A DNA stretch of 64,000 bases from Comamonadaceae bacterium OTU4NAUVB1 (GCA_024372625.1 CP099604.1:124001-188000), one strand, 5' to 3'; counted from the first letter of the stretch, positions 51,206-61,152 are shown. Translations and numbers: made by a program. The notes: a model not told the origin generated them from the letters alone.

Positions 51206-51961
51206 TCAGTCCGGCGCGCCCGGCAGGATGCCCACGTGCCGCAGGTGGCTCGCGCGCACGCGCTCCAGGTGCTCGACCATCGCCCGCCGGGCCGTCGCGG
51301 GATCGCGCGCGGCGAGCGCGCGCACCACGGCCAGGTGCTCCTCGCAGGCCGGCACCAGGCGCTGCGGCGCGTGCGAGAGGTCGCGCATGCGCAGGCGCCG
51401 GTGGATGTCGGTGATGAGCGCGCCGAGCGAGCGGTTGCCGCAGTGGTTCACCACCAGTTCGTGGATGTCCTCGTCGAGCTGCGCTTCCCCCACCGGATCG
51501 GCGCCGGCGGCGCTGTCCAGTTGCGCCAGCAGGCGCCGCTCGATGCGCGCCAGCGCGGCGGCGGGCGCGCGCGCGGCGGCCAGCGCGGCCGCTTCGCCTT
51601 CGAGCAGCACCCGCAGCGACAGCAGTTCGAGGTACTCCGTCAGGCCGACCTCGCGCACCACCAGCAGGCCGTTGGCGCGCTGCTGCAGCACGCCCTCGCC
51701 CAGCAGGCGGCTGATGGCCGCGCGCATCGGCGTGCGCGAGACGTCGAATCGCTCGGCCAGCCGGCGCTCCTCGATCGCGTCGCCCGGCTCCAGCGCGCGC
51801 GAGGCGATCAGCGCGAGCAGGGCCTGGTAGGTCTGCTCGGAGACGCTGTCGGCGGCGCGCCGGCCGGCCGCCACGGCGGCCTTCGGCCGGGGCGCGGGTC
51901 CGTCGTCGGCGGCGGCGCCGGCGCCAGCATCGTCGGCCGGGCGGGTGGACGCCGCGCTCAT
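51206..51961 (-). CDS. GntR/FadR family transcriptional regulator (FCD domain)
   Basis: 251 residues. After an Ala/Pro-rich arm of about 38 residues, VSEQTYQALLALIASRALEPGDAIEERRLAERFDVSRTPMRAAISRL is the GntR wing-helix, followed by an FCD domain with metal ligands (LDEDIHELVVNHCGN; CEEHLAVVRAL). Last in the long minus-strand operon starting at 57641, overlapping the SDR gene by 4 bases. Probably governs that operon through the palindrome at 57646. Confidence 0.9.
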   Translation of the reverse strand: MSAASTRPADDAGAGAAADDGPAPRPKAAVAAGRRAADSVSEQTYQALLALIASRALEPGDAIEERRLAERFDVSRTPMRAAISRLLGEGVLQQRANGLLVVREVGLTEYLELLSLRVLLEGEAAALAAARAPAAALARIERRLLAQLDSAAGADPVGEAQLDEDIHELVVNHCGNRSLGALITDIHRRLRMRDLSHAPQRLVPACEEHLAVVRALAARDPATARRAMVEHLERVRASHLRHVGILPGAPD

Positions 51962-52734
51962 GCCGCCATCCAGCCGCCGTCGACCAGCAGGTTCTCGCCG
52001 GTGATGAAGCTCGCCTCGTCCGAGGCCAGGAACAGCGCGGCGCTGGCCACGTCGTCGGGGTGGCCCAGCCGGGGCATGGGCGTGCGGGCGCGGGAGTAGT
52101 CGAGCCAGCGGGGCTCGACCGCGCGGCCGCCCTTGCCGGTGAGGATCTTGCCCGGCGCGACCGCGTTGCAGACGATGCCCTCGGCCGCGTAGTCGGCGGC
52201 GATCTGGCGCGTGATGTAGGCCACGCCGGCCTTGGAGGTGCCGTACGACACGTCCTGCGGCGCGGCCACCATGCCGTGCTGCGAGGAGATGTTGACCAGC
52301 CGTCCGCGCGTGCCGTCCGGGCGCGGCGCCTGCGTCAGCATGGCCCGCACGGCCGCGCGCGCCATCAGGAACACGCCGCCGAGGTTGACCGCCATGACGC
52401 GGTTCCAGTCGGCCAGGCTCAGCTCGGTCAGCGGCCGCCCGACGCTGATGGCCGCGTCGTTGACCAGCACGTCGATGCGCCCGTCGCGCGCGAGGATGAA
52501 ATCGACCGCCGCCTGGGCCGCGGCCTCGTCGGCGACGTCGGTGACGACGAGGTCGGCCACGCAGCCCCGGGCGCGCAGCAGTTCGAGCGTGGGGGTGCCG
52601 CCCTCGCGCGGCTCGGCCGCGACGTCGGCGAGCACCAGGCGCGCGCCTTCCTGGGCGAAGCGCAGCGCGATGGCGCGGCCGATGCCCGACGCGGCGCCGG
52701 TGACGAGGATGGAGCGGCCTTCGAGGCGGTTCAT
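51958..52734 (-). CDS. SDR family oxidoreductase
   Basis: 258 residues. TGAASGIGRAIALRFAQEGA (cofactor), NDAAIS, NISSQHGMVAAPQD (catalytic Ser), YGTSK (Tyr/Lys) and the C-terminal ITGENLLVDGGW. Asp after beta-2 (LVLADV) favours NAD(H). Likely oxidises a hydroxyl group of the pathway intermediate together with the epimerase-family neighbour. Confidence 0.9.
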   Translation of the reverse strand: MNRLEGRSILVTGAASGIGRAIALRFAQEGARLVLADVAAEPREGGTPTLELLRARGCVADLVVTDVADEAAAQAAVDFILARDGRIDVLVNDAAISVGRPLTELSLADWNRVMAVNLGGVFLMARAAVRAMLTQAPRPDGTRGRLVNISSQHGMVAAPQDVSYGTSKAGVAYITRQIAADYAAEGIVCNAVAPGKILTGKGGRAVEPRWLDYSRARTPMPRLGHPDDVASAALFLASDEASFITGENLLVDGGWMAA

Positions 52735-52773
52735 GCAGCGGTCTCGGTGAGGAAAGTCATGGTGGGGGCGGGA

Positions 52774-53811
52774 TCAGGAACCCGGGGCATCGGCGCGGGG
52801 GTCCTTGGTGGTGACGGCGGTCGCGGTGGTGGCGGTGGCGGGGCCCGGGCCGGCGTCGGCCAGCAGGTCGGCCGCCGCCGTCGCCAGGGTGCGCGCGGGA
52901 CGCCAGCCGGTGTCCTCGCGCAGCCGCCGGGTGTCCAGCGCCGCGCGGTCCACCGGCAGGCCGTAGCGGACCGTCGGCGTGTCGTCCGGGCCGGCCAGGC
53001 GCCAGTCGAAGGCGGGTTCGGCGACGGCCAGCAGGGCGCACCACTGGGCGAGGTCGGTCATGACCTCGCCGCCGACGTGATAGACCGGATGGCGCAACGC
53101 CCTACCCCGCAGGAGCGCCACCAGCGCGGCGGCCGCGTCGCGCGAATGGAGCCAGTCCGCGCGCAGGGCCCGGGGCAGCACCACCGGCTCGCCCCGGCGC
53201 AATGCCGCCAGCGCCTGGGTGTGCGGGCTCAGGGCGTCGCGCACGCCGGTGGCGTATTCCCACGGGCCGTACACCGGGCCCAGCCGCGCGACGCGCGCGT
53301 CGATGCCGTGCAGGTCCGCCAGCCGCAGCGCCGCCTGCTCGGCCGCGAGCTTGGTGATGCCGTAGAGCGCGGCCGGCGCCGGGGCCGACGTCGCCTCGTC
53401 GTAGCGCGCGCCCGCCGGCGGCGTGACGCCGTAGACCGCGACCGAGCTGACCACCAGCAGCCGCCGCACGCGCGGGCCCGCGGCGGCGCAGCGCTGCACC
53501 AGGTTCACCGTGCCGCCGATGTTGACGTCCACCACCGTGCCGGGCTCGCGCGCCTCGCGCGCGGCGTCGGGCGTGATGGCGGCGGCGTGGATCACGCGCG
53601 CGACGCCCGGGTGGCCCAGGGCCGCGTCCACGTCGGCGGCCGAGCGGATGTCGCCCGTCGCCAGCACCGGGCCCGGCCCGGGCAGGCGCGCGAGCATTCC
53701 GGCGGGCGGCGGGTGGCGGTCGAACAGGACGACGGGCTCGCCGCTGGCGAGCAGGCATTCGGCCAGCGCCAGCCCGACGAAGCCGCCGCCGCCGGTGATG
53801 AGGGTGGTCAT
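52774..53811 (-). CDS. NAD-dependent epimerase/dehydratase family protein
   Basis: 345 residues, extended SDR. Cofactor motif TLITGGGGFVGLALAECLL, VDVNIGGTVNLV, catalytic Ser in VVSSVAVYG and YxxxK as YGITK. The low-complexity Ala/Thr tail (about 25 residues) is probably not structural. Similar proteins act on sugar nucleotides or uronates (uronate dehydrogenase). Lies 17 bases before the first permease gene. Confidence 0.88.
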   Translation of the reverse strand: MTTLITGGGGFVGLALAECLLASGEPVVLFDRHPPPAGMLARLPGPGPVLATGDIRSAADVDAALGHPGVARVIHAAAITPDAAREAREPGTVVDVNIGGTVNLVQRCAAAGPRVRRLLVVSSVAVYGVTPPAGARYDEATSAPAPAALYGITKLAAEQAALRLADLHGIDARVARLGPVYGPWEYATGVRDALSPHTQALAALRRGEPVVLPRALRADWLHSRDAAAALVALLRGRALRHPVYHVGGEVMTDLAQWCALLAVAEPAFDWRLAGPDDTPTVRYGLPVDRAALDTRRLREDTGWRPARTLATAAADLLADAGPGPATATTATAVTTKDPRADAPGS

Positions 53812-53828
53812 GACGGGGGCTCCCGGGG

Positions 53829-54500
53829 TCAGCGTCGCACGAGCATGCGGCGCTCGAGCCGGGCGACCCAGCGCGCGAGCGGCCAGAGCGCGACGAAGAA
53901 GATCACCGCCGCGGCCATCAGCGGCGTCGGGTTGTAGGTCTGCTCCTGGGCCACCCGCGCCGAGCGCAGCAGCTCCGGCAGCGCCACCATCGCGGCGATG
54001 GAGGTGCTCTTGACCAGTTCGAGCGAGTTGCTTGCCAGCGGCGCGAGCACGTTGCGGATCGCCTGCGGCAGCACGATGGTGAAGATCAGCGTCGCGGGCC
54101 GGAAGCCCAGCGCGCGGGCCGCGTCGCGCTGGCCCTGCGGCACCGAGCGGATGCCGGCGCGGAAGATCTCGCCGAAGTAGCCCGAGTTGTTCAGCACCAG
54201 CGCCAGCACCACGGCCGCGAAGCCGCCGAGCTTGAGCCCGAAGAACGGCAGCCCGAAATAGATCAGCACCAGCAGCACCACCACCGGGAACGAGCGGAAC
54301 AGGTCGATGTAGACCAGCAGCAGCGCCTGCACGCCCCGGTGCTCGAAGCTGTAGAGCACCGCGATCAGCAGCCCGGCGGCCAGCGCCAGCGGCAGCGACA
54401 CCAGCGCCAGCAGCACCGACAGCTCCACGCCCTGCAGCAGCAGCGGATAGATGTCGCGCAGCGAATCCAGGTTGGCGAAGTTCTCGAGGAAGAGTTCCAT
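53829..54500 (-). CDS. Amino-acid-type ABC transporter permease (second of a pair)
   Basis: 223 residues. Hydrophobic helices and the EAA loop SVPQGQRDAARALGFRPATLIFTIVLPQAIRN. Overall arrangement matches the preceding permease (54513), with which it likely forms a GltJ/GltK-like heterodimer. It is followed 17 bases on by the epimerase gene. Confidence 0.92.
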   Translation of the reverse strand: MELFLENFANLDSLRDIYPLLLQGVELSVLLALVSLPLALAAGLLIAVLYSFEHRGVQALLLVYIDLFRSFPVVVLLVLIYFGLPFFGLKLGGFAAVVLALVLNNSGYFGEIFRAGIRSVPQGQRDAARALGFRPATLIFTIVLPQAIRNVLAPLASNSLELVKSTSIAAMVALPELLRSARVAQEQTYNPTPLMAAAVIFFVALWPLARWVARLERRMLVRR

Positions 54501-54512
54501 GGCGTGGGTCCT

Positions 54513-55184
54513 TCAGCGGCCGCGTCCGCTCGCGTGCTCGATCCACCGGCTGGCGACCACCAGCGGCAGGAACAGCACTAGGTAGAACGCCGCGGCGAGC
54601 GTCAGCGGGGAGGGGTTGGCGACGATCGACATGAAGCTCTGCGCCTGGCCCAGCGTCTCGGGCAGCGACACGGCCGTGCCCAGCGCGGTGCCCTTGCTGA
54701 TCGAGATGGCGCGGTTGGTCAGCATCGGGATGGCGAGCCGGACGGCCTGCGGCAGGACGATCTCGAACAGCATGCGCAGCGGCCGGAAGCCCAGCGCCTG
54801 CGCGGCGTCGCGCTGGCCGTGCGGCACGGCCTGCATCGCCGACCAGAAGATCTCGCAGGCGAACGCCGAGAGCACCGCGCCCAGCGCCATCACGGTGGTC
54901 GCGAAGGGCGAGGGTGTGAAGCCGACGTAGGGCATGCCGAAGTACAGGAAGATGATGATCACCAGCTGCGGCAGCGTGCGGAACAGGTCGACCCAGCCGA
55001 CAATCGCGGCGTCCACCACGCGGATGCCGAAGGTGCGGACCACCGCCAGCGCCAGCCCGGCGGCCAGGCCGAGCGCGATGACCAGCACCGACACCACCAC
55101 CGTCGTGCCGAAGCCGCGCAGCACCATCGGCAGCGCGTCGGCCATGACCTGGAGGTTGAGGAAGTTCTCGAGCAGGCGGTCCAT
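54513..55184 (-). CDS. Amino-acid-type ABC transporter permease (first of a pair)
   Basis: 223 residues. EAA loop AVPHGQRDAAQALGFRPLRMLFEIVLPQAVRL. Follows the receptor gene by 21 bases. No ATPase gene lies in this operon; the one at 63573, in the adjoining hydantoinase operon, is the candidate. Confidence 0.92.
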   Translation of the reverse strand: MDRLLENFLNLQVMADALPMVLRGFGTTVVVSVLVIALGLAAGLALAVVRTFGIRVVDAAIVGWVDLFRTLPQLVIIIFLYFGMPYVGFTPSPFATTVMALGAVLSAFACEIFWSAMQAVPHGQRDAAQALGFRPLRMLFEIVLPQAVRLAIPMLTNRAISISKGTALGTAVSLPETLGQAQSFMSIVANPSPLTLAAAFYLVLFLPLVVASRWIEHASGRGR

Positions 55185-55205
55185 GGGATCGTGGCGCGCC
55201 CGGGC

Positions 55206-56117
<912 letters not shown>

Positions 56118-56158
56118 GGCGAAGCTCCTGGGGATTCGGAAAAAGGGCGAACGGAGGT

Positions 56159-56179
56159 GGGAGGCGGGAGGTGGGAGGG
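56159..56179 (+). other. G-quadruplex-capable tract in the receptor leader region
   Basis: Four G-triplets with loops of 1 to 4 bases (GGG-AGGC-GGG-AGGT-GGG-A-GGG) lie between the PuuE-like stop and the receptor start. The transcript of this operon carries the C-rich strand, so any effect would be on the template. Confidence 0.5.
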
Positions 56180-56200
56180 AAGCGGTGCGCGCGGCGCGGT

Positions 56201-57136
56201 TCAGCCGGCGCGGTGGTGCGCGTGCCAGTGGCGCGCGATGTCGGCGCGGCCGCAGACCCAGACGTCGTCGTGGGCGCGCACGTGGTCGAGGAAGCGCTCG
56301 AGGCCGGCGGCGCGGCCGGGATGGCCGGCCACGCGCATGTGCAGGCCCACGGACATCATCCGGGGCGCGGTGGCGCCCTCGCGATAGAGCATGTCGAAGC
56401 TGTCGCGCAGGAACTCGAAGAACTGCTGCGCGGTCGCCAGGCTGCCGCGCATGAATTTCGCGTCGTTGATCGCCAGGCCGTAGGGCACCACCAGGTGCGG
56501 TTTCGCCTCGGGTGTGCGCCGCAGCCAGTACGGCAGTTCGTCGTTGTAGGCGTCGGAGTCGTAGAGGAAGCCGCCTTCCTCCTCGATCAGCGCGCGCGTG
56601 TTCAGGCTCGGTCCGTAGCGGCAGTACCAGCCGTCCGGGCGGCGCCCGACGGTGCGCGCGATGCTCTCGACCGTGCGCCGGATGCGCTCGCGCTCCTCGT
56701 CCAGGCTCAGCGCCTGGTGGCGTTCCCAGCGCCAGCCGTGCGCGCAGGTGTCGTAGCCGAGTTCGCGGATCGCCGCGCAGACCTGCGGGTTGCGCTCCAG
56801 GGCCAGCGCGCAGGCGAACACGGTGGCGGTCATGCCGCGCGCCGAGAGCAGGCGCGCGAGGCGCCAGAACCCGACGCGGCTGCCGTACTCGAACATCGAC
56901 TCGGCGGCCAGGTCGCGCCCGGCGAAGGCGCCCGCGCCGCCCTCGGTGAGGCCGGCCTCGGTGACGCCGTCGCCGTCGGGGAACGAGGGCTCGGAGCCTT
57001 CCTCGTAGTTCAGGCAGAAGTTCAGCGCCAGCCGGGCGCCGCCGGGCCAGCGGGGGTCCGGCGGGGTCGAGCCGTAGCCCACGAAGTCGCGCGGGTGCAA
57101 GGGCGCGGACGCCGCGAGGGACGCCGGCTCAGCCAC
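56201..57136 (-). CDS. PuuE-type allantoinase-like polysaccharide deacetylase family protein
   Basis: 311 residues. DFVGYGSTPPDPRWPGGARLALNF then NYEEGSEPS, SMFEYGSRVGFWRLARLL, AHGWRWERHQ and GFLYDSDAYNDELPYW follow the metal-independent allantoinase PuuE almost block by block. Expected reaction is ring-opening of allantoin to allantoate. Overlaps the AllA gene by 8 bases. With two hydantoinases nearby, a related cyclic ureide is also possible. Confidence 0.88.
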   Translation of the reverse strand: MAEPASLAASAPLHPRDFVGYGSTPPDPRWPGGARLALNFCLNYEEGSEPSFPDGDGVTEAGLTEGGAGAFAGRDLAAESMFEYGSRVGFWRLARLLSARGMTATVFACALALERNPQVCAAIRELGYDTCAHGWRWERHQALSLDEERERIRRTVESIARTVGRRPDGWYCRYGPSLNTRALIEEEGGFLYDSDAYNDELPYWLRRTPEAKPHLVVPYGLAINDAKFMRGSLATAQQFFEFLRDSFDMLYREGATAPRMMSVGLHMRVAGHPGRAAGLERFLDHVRAHDDVWVCGRADIARHWHAHHRAG

Positions 57137-57641
57137 GGGCGGCCTCCCGCGCCACCAGCCGCACCGGTCGCGCCAGCGGCACGAAGACGTCGTCGTCCTG
57201 GCCGGAGAAGCTCATGCAGACGACGAAGCGGGCGGGCGCCGCCAATGCCGTCAGGCCGTGATGCCACACGCCGCGCGCGTAGGTCACGCCCTGGTCCGGG
57301 GCGGCCTCGAAGGCGCGCAGCGTCGTCGGGTCGGGCGCGCCGTCGGCGTCCGCGCCGCACACCACCACCAGGTAGGCGCGGCCGTTGAGCGGGAGGAAGG
57401 TCTGCGCCGACAGCGGATGGCGCTCCATGGTCGTGACGACCAGCGGCAGGGTCACGGCCTGCTGCAGCGTCGCCACCCAGAGCCGGGGCTCGGACGCACC
57501 GGGAAGGCGCTCGAACGCACCGTCGGCGCGCACGCGCCGCGCATCGCCGGACAGCGGCACGACCGCGCCGAAGGGGGCGAAGGCCTCGGCCGTCAGCGGC
57601 ACGACCGCGACGGGGGGGAGCTCGGACAGGGAAGGATTCAT
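57129..57641 (-). CDS. Ureidoglycolate lyase (AllA)-like protein, copy 2
   Basis: 170 residues. TAEAFAPFGAVVPL, TTMERHPLSAQTFLPL and GVTYARGVWHHGLTAL match AllA and copy 1 at 28658. Together with the PuuE-like protein it suggests allantoin to glyoxylate plus urea, but no allantoicase or allantoate amidohydrolase gene is in the window. First gene of the long minus-strand operon (57641 to 51206). No Shine-Dalgarno is visible because the palindrome at 57646 reaches almost to the ATG. The G-rich 248 bases up to 57889 hold no gene I can support. Confidence 0.87.
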   Translation of the reverse strand: MNPSLSELPPVAVVPLTAEAFAPFGAVVPLSGDARRVRADGAFERLPGASEPRLWVATLQQAVTLPLVVTTMERHPLSAQTFLPLNGRAYLVVVCGADADGAPDPTTLRAFEAAPDQGVTYARGVWHHGLTALAAPARFVVCMSFSGQDDDVFVPLARPVRLVAREAARG

Positions 57642-57645
57642 GACA

Positions 57646-57660
57646 GATACCAGTGGTATC
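57646..57660. promoter_or_regulatory. Perfect palindrome at the head of the allA/puuE operon, likely GntR operator
   Basis: GATACCA-G-TGGTATC, a 7+7 perfect inverted repeat, 5 to 19 bases before the AllA start on the minus strand. The TGGT/ACCA halves suit an FCD-type GntR regulator such as the one at the end of the same operon (51206). Position over the ribosome site region would block transcription or initiation. Confidence 0.7.
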
Positions 57661-57889
57661 CCACCCGGGGCGGGGTGGGGGGCGACGGGGGCGACATCGA
57701 CGGGATCAGGGCGTGGGGAGTGGGGACGGGGTCCGGCCGGCGACACGACATCGCCGGGGGAAGGATCGACAGGGACTTCGCACGATCCATGCCAGCGCGG
57801 ACGGCCTTCCGGCGCGCACCGTCTCGCGCCGGCCCGCGCCGGTCGGGCCCGGCCCCGGACCGGCGGGGTCGCGGGGCCGGGCGCCCGGC

Positions 57890-59305
57890 TCAGATCAGCT
57901 TGCCAGGATTCATGATCTGGTTGGGGTCGAGCGACTGCTTGATGCGCATCATCAGATCGAACTCGACCGGCGACTTGTAGTGGCGCAACTCGTCGCGGCG
58001 CAGCTGGCCGACGCCGTGCTCGGCGCTGATGCTGCCGTCGGCCCGGGCCACCAGGTCGTGGACGATGCGGTTGAAGCGCGCCGTGGTGGCGGCCAGCGCG
58101 TCGGGCGTGGTGTCCGGGGGCAGCAGCACGTTGTAGTGGAGGTTGCCGTCGCCCAGGTGGCCGAAATTGACGATCCGCACCCCGGGATCGGCCGCGCGCA
58201 GGGCGGCGTCGGCGGCGTGCGCGAAGGCGGCGATGGCCGAGATCGGCAGCGCGATGTCGTGCTTGACGGCCTTGCCGGCGCGCACCTGCGCCTGCGAGAT
58301 GCCCTCGCGGATCTTCCAGAACGCCTGCGTCTGGGCGACGCTCACGCTCACCGCCACGTCCTGCACGGTGTCGTGCGCCAGCGCCTCGCCCAGGCCGGAT
58401 TCCAGCAGTTCGGCCAGGCCCGCGTCCTGGGTGTCGGCCAGCTCGATGAGCGCGTGGAAGGCGTGCGCCCCGGCCAGCGGCGCGCGCACGTCGGCCACGT
58501 GCGCCAGGATCAGCGCCAGCGAGGCGGCCGACATCATCTCGAAGGCCACCAGGCGTTCGCCGCAGGTCGCGCGCAGCCCCGCCAGCAGGTCCACCAGGGC
58601 CTCGATGTCGCGCGCGCCGACCCAGGCCGTGGCGCGCGCGACCGGGCGCGGGTGCAGCTTGAGCACGGCGGCGGTGATGACGCCCAGCGTGCCTTCGGAG
58701 CCGATGAACAGGTCGCGCAGGTCGTAGCCGGTGTTGTCCTTGCGCAGCGCGCGCAGGCCGTTCCACACGCGCCCGTCGGGCAGCACCACCTCCAGGCCCA
58801 GGGCCAGCTCGCGCGTGTTGCCGTAGCGCAGCACGGCGATGCCGCCGGCGTTGGTGGCCAGGTTGCCGCCGATGGTGCAGCTGCCCTCGGCGCCCAGGCT
58901 CAGCGGGAAGAAGCGGTCGGCCGCCAGCGCCGCCGCCTGGATGTGGGCCAGCAGCACGCCGGCCTCGCAGGTGAGGGTGTTGTTGAGCGGATCGACCGCG
59001 CGGATGGCGTTCATGCGCACCGTGCTCAGGACGACCTGCGCGCCGCTGGCGTCGGGCGTGGCGCCGCCGCTCATGCCGGTGTTGCCGCCCTGCGTGACGA
59101 CCGGCGTCAGCGTCTCGTGGCAGATGCGCATGACGGCGGCGGTCTGGGCGGTGTCGGCCGGGCGCACGACGACGCTGCTGCGGCCGGTCCATTTCTTGAG
59201 CCAGTCGGTCTCGTGGGGCGCCTTGGCCTCGGGGTCGGTGAGGAGGCCGGCATCGCCGACGACGGCGTGCAGGCGCTGCAGGAGTTCGGGGTGCAGGTTG
59301 CTCAT
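57890..59305 (-). CDS. FAD-linked 2-hydroxyacid dehydrogenase (GlcD/D2HGDH family)
   Basis: 471 residues. PCMH FAD domain: VVTQGGNTGMSGGATPDASGAQVVLS, LGAEGSCTIGGNLATNAGG, FIGSEGTLGVITAAVLKLHPRP; C-terminal FAD-oxidase domain with NFGHLGDGNLHYNV and SAEHGVGQLRRDEL. It should oxidise a D-2-hydroxy acid (lactate, glycolate, 2-hydroxyglutarate) with an electron-transfer protein or quinone. Followed upstream by the racemase gene 19 bases away. Confidence 0.92.
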   Translation of the reverse strand: MSNLHPELLQRLHAVVGDAGLLTDPEAKAPHETDWLKKWTGRSSVVVRPADTAQTAAVMRICHETLTPVVTQGGNTGMSGGATPDASGAQVVLSTVRMNAIRAVDPLNNTLTCEAGVLLAHIQAAALAADRFFPLSLGAEGSCTIGGNLATNAGGIAVLRYGNTRELALGLEVVLPDGRVWNGLRALRKDNTGYDLRDLFIGSEGTLGVITAAVLKLHPRPVARATAWVGARDIEALVDLLAGLRATCGERLVAFEMMSAASLALILAHVADVRAPLAGAHAFHALIELADTQDAGLAELLESGLGEALAHDTVQDVAVSVSVAQTQAFWKIREGISQAQVRAGKAVKHDIALPISAIAAFAHAADAALRAADPGVRIVNFGHLGDGNLHYNVLLPPDTTPDALAATTARFNRIVHDLVARADGSISAEHGVGQLRRDELRHYKSPVEFDLMMRIKQSLDPNQIMNPGKLI

Positions 59306-59324
59306 GGCGTCGTGGGGCGGGGGT

Positions 59325-59984
59325 TCACCAGCCCAGTTGGATGCGGCCCAGGATCATGGAAACGGCGGCCTGCGTCGGCTCGACCACCGGCAGTCCGGTG
59401 GCCTCGGACAGGGGCGCGCGGAACGCGGCCATCCCCGCGCATCCCATCACCAGCACGTCGGCGCCGTGCGCGTCGCGCAGGCGGCGGCCGGCCGCGACCA
59501 TCGCCGACAGGGTGGCGTCGGCGTCGGCCAGCTCGGCCACGGTGCGGCCGATGGCCGCCTCCCCGGCCACCCGCTGCGCGATCCCCATCGCGCCCCAGGC
59601 GCGCCAGTGGCGGGCGATCGAGCCCTGCAGGATCGCGACGACGCCCAGGCGCTGCCCGAGCGTCATCGCCGTGAACATGGCGGCCTCGCTGATGCCGAGC
59701 GCGGGCACGCCGCACGTCTCGCGCAGCAGGTGCAGGCCGGGGTCGCTGAAGCAGGCGGTGACGAAGCCGGCGGCCTCGGCGCGGTGCGCCTGCGCGAAGC
59801 GGTGCACCGCCAGCGCCGCGCGGTCGACGTCGAGTTGGCTCTGCACCCCGGGCGGGCCGTCCTCCAGCGTCACGCATTCGATGCGCGGGCCGTCGTCGCG
59901 GCGCAGCGGCGCGAGCGCGGCATCGATGCCGGCGGTCACGGCCCGGCTGCTGTTGGGATTGACGACGTAGAGCGTCTGGCGCAT
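59325..59984 (-). CDS. Aspartate/glutamate/hydantoin racemase family protein
   Basis: 219 residues. NPNSSRAVTAGIDAAL at the start, the first catalytic Cys in FVTACFSDPGLHLL, and the second in LVMGCAGMAAF, as in HyuE hydantoin racemases and maleate isomerase relatives. Adjacent to a hydantoinase operon across the LysR gene, so hydantoin racemisation is the best guess. Operon with the FAD dehydrogenase. Confidence 0.9.
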   Translation of the reverse strand: MRQTLYVVNPNSSRAVTAGIDAALAPLRRDDGPRIECVTLEDGPPGVQSQLDVDRAALAVHRFAQAHRAEAAGFVTACFSDPGLHLLRETCGVPALGISEAAMFTAMTLGQRLGVVAILQGSIARHWRAWGAMGIAQRVAGEAAIGRTVAELADADATLSAMVAAGRRLRDAHGADVLVMGCAGMAAFRAPLSEATGLPVVEPTQAAVSMILGRIQLGW

Positions 59985-60090
59985 CGGCGGACTTTCTGGA
60001 GGGTCGAGACGGCTGGCGGCGGAGGGTGCCGACGGCTCGCAGTCTAGGAGCGGGACCGCGCTTTGGCATGTGCCGATTCATGCCTCATCA

Positions 60091-60105
60091 TTAACACCTT
60101 GTTAT
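60091..60105. promoter_or_regulatory. LysR operator candidate, upstream copy
   Basis: TTAACACCTTGTTAT matches the perfect palindrome at 61081 (TTAACAC-G-GTGTTAA) at 12 of 15 positions, 37 bases before the LysR start and in the spacer to the divergent racemase gene. Confidence 0.6.
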
Positions 60106-60142
60106 CCACCGCGGCCCCGGCGTCTGTCGTGGCCCCCGTCGC

Positions 60143-61084
60143 ATGTCATTCAATCTCCGCCAGATCGAGGTCTTCCGCGCGGTCATGATCACCGGCTCCA
60201 TCCGGGGCGCGTCGCAGCTGCTGTTCGTCTCGCAGCCCGCGGTCAGCCGGCTGCTCTCGCACACCGAGGCGCGCGTCGGCTTCGCGCTCTTCGAGCGCAT
60301 CCGCGGCCGGCTCTACGCCACGCCGGAGGCCAAGAAGCTGTTCCACGAGGTCGAGTCGGTGTATGCGGGCGTGCGGCGCGTGAACGAACTCGCGCGCGAG
60401 CTCGCCGAGCACCAGGAGGGCATCCTCGACCTGGTGGCCAGCCCGAGCGTGGGCCAGGCCCTGATCCCGATGGCGATGGCCGAATACCGCCACGGCCACC
60501 CGCAGGTCAAGCTGACCTTCCAGTACCTGAGCCACGCGCCGCTGGTCGAGCGGCTGCTCAACCGGCAGGCCGACCTGGCCGTGACCATCCTGCCGATGAG
60601 CCATCCCAACCTGGAGACCGAGGTGCTGGGCAGCGGCCGGCTGGTCTGCATCTGCCCGTACAACCACCCGCTGGCGCGGCGCGCCACCCTGTCGGTGGCC
60701 GATCTGCTGCCGTTCCCGCTGATCTCCTACGACCGCGAATCGCCCTTCGGGCGGATGGTCGGCGCGCTGTTCGAGGCCGGTGGCGCGACCGTGCGCGCCG
60801 CCATCGAGGCGGGCTCGCCGCAGAACGCCTGCGCGCTGGTGCAGGCCGGCGCGGGCATCGCGCTGGTCGACGAGTTCTCCTCGCGCAGCTGGGGCCAGAG
60901 CCGCTTCGTGGTGCGCCCGATGCGCGACGCCCCGGTGCTCCAGGCCACCCTGGTGCGCCTGCGCACCGAACCGATGTCGGGCCTCGCGCAGGATTTCGCG
61001 GCGGTGCTCCAGGGCGTGATGGTGCGCGAGGGATTCCGCCCGCCGTCGTCGGATCCCGAGTCGAAGCCGGAGCCAAAGCCTTAA
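60143..61084 (+). CDS. LysR family transcriptional regulator of the hydantoinase/racemase locus
   Basis: 313 residues. NLRQIEVFRAVMITGSIRGASQLLFVSQPAVSRLLSH is the winged helix; the effector domain starts near residue 92 (GILDLVASPSVGQALIP). The C-terminal tail is Lys/Pro/Glu-rich. Sites on both sides of the gene (60091 and 61081) suggest that it controls the racemase/dehydrogenase operon, itself, and the hydantoinase operon. Its stop codon lies inside the downstream palindrome. Confidence 0.93.
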   Translation: MSFNLRQIEVFRAVMITGSIRGASQLLFVSQPAVSRLLSHTEARVGFALFERIRGRLYATPEAKKLFHEVESVYAGVRRVNELARELAEHQEGILDLVASPSVGQALIPMAMAEYRHGHPQVKLTFQYLSHAPLVERLLNRQADLAVTILPMSHPNLETEVLGSGRLVCICPYNHPLARRATLSVADLLPFPLISYDRESPFGRMVGALFEAGGATVRAAIEAGSPQNACALVQAGAGIALVDEFSSRSWGQSRFVVRPMRDAPVLQATLVRLRTEPMSGLAQDFAAVLQGVMVREGFRPPSSDPESKPEPKP

Positions 61085-61095
61085 CACGGTGTTAA
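61081..61095. promoter_or_regulatory. LysR operator candidate, downstream copy
   Basis: TTAACAC-G-GTGTTAA, a perfect 7+7 palindrome, overlaps the LysR stop codon and stands 57 bases before the hydantoinase ATG, the usual distance for a LysR activation site. Confidence 0.75.
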
Positions 61096-61152
61096 TGACG
61101 GTGCTCAAACTGTCAAGCGACAGGCGCCGGGGGTGGCCGGAATAATGGCCGC

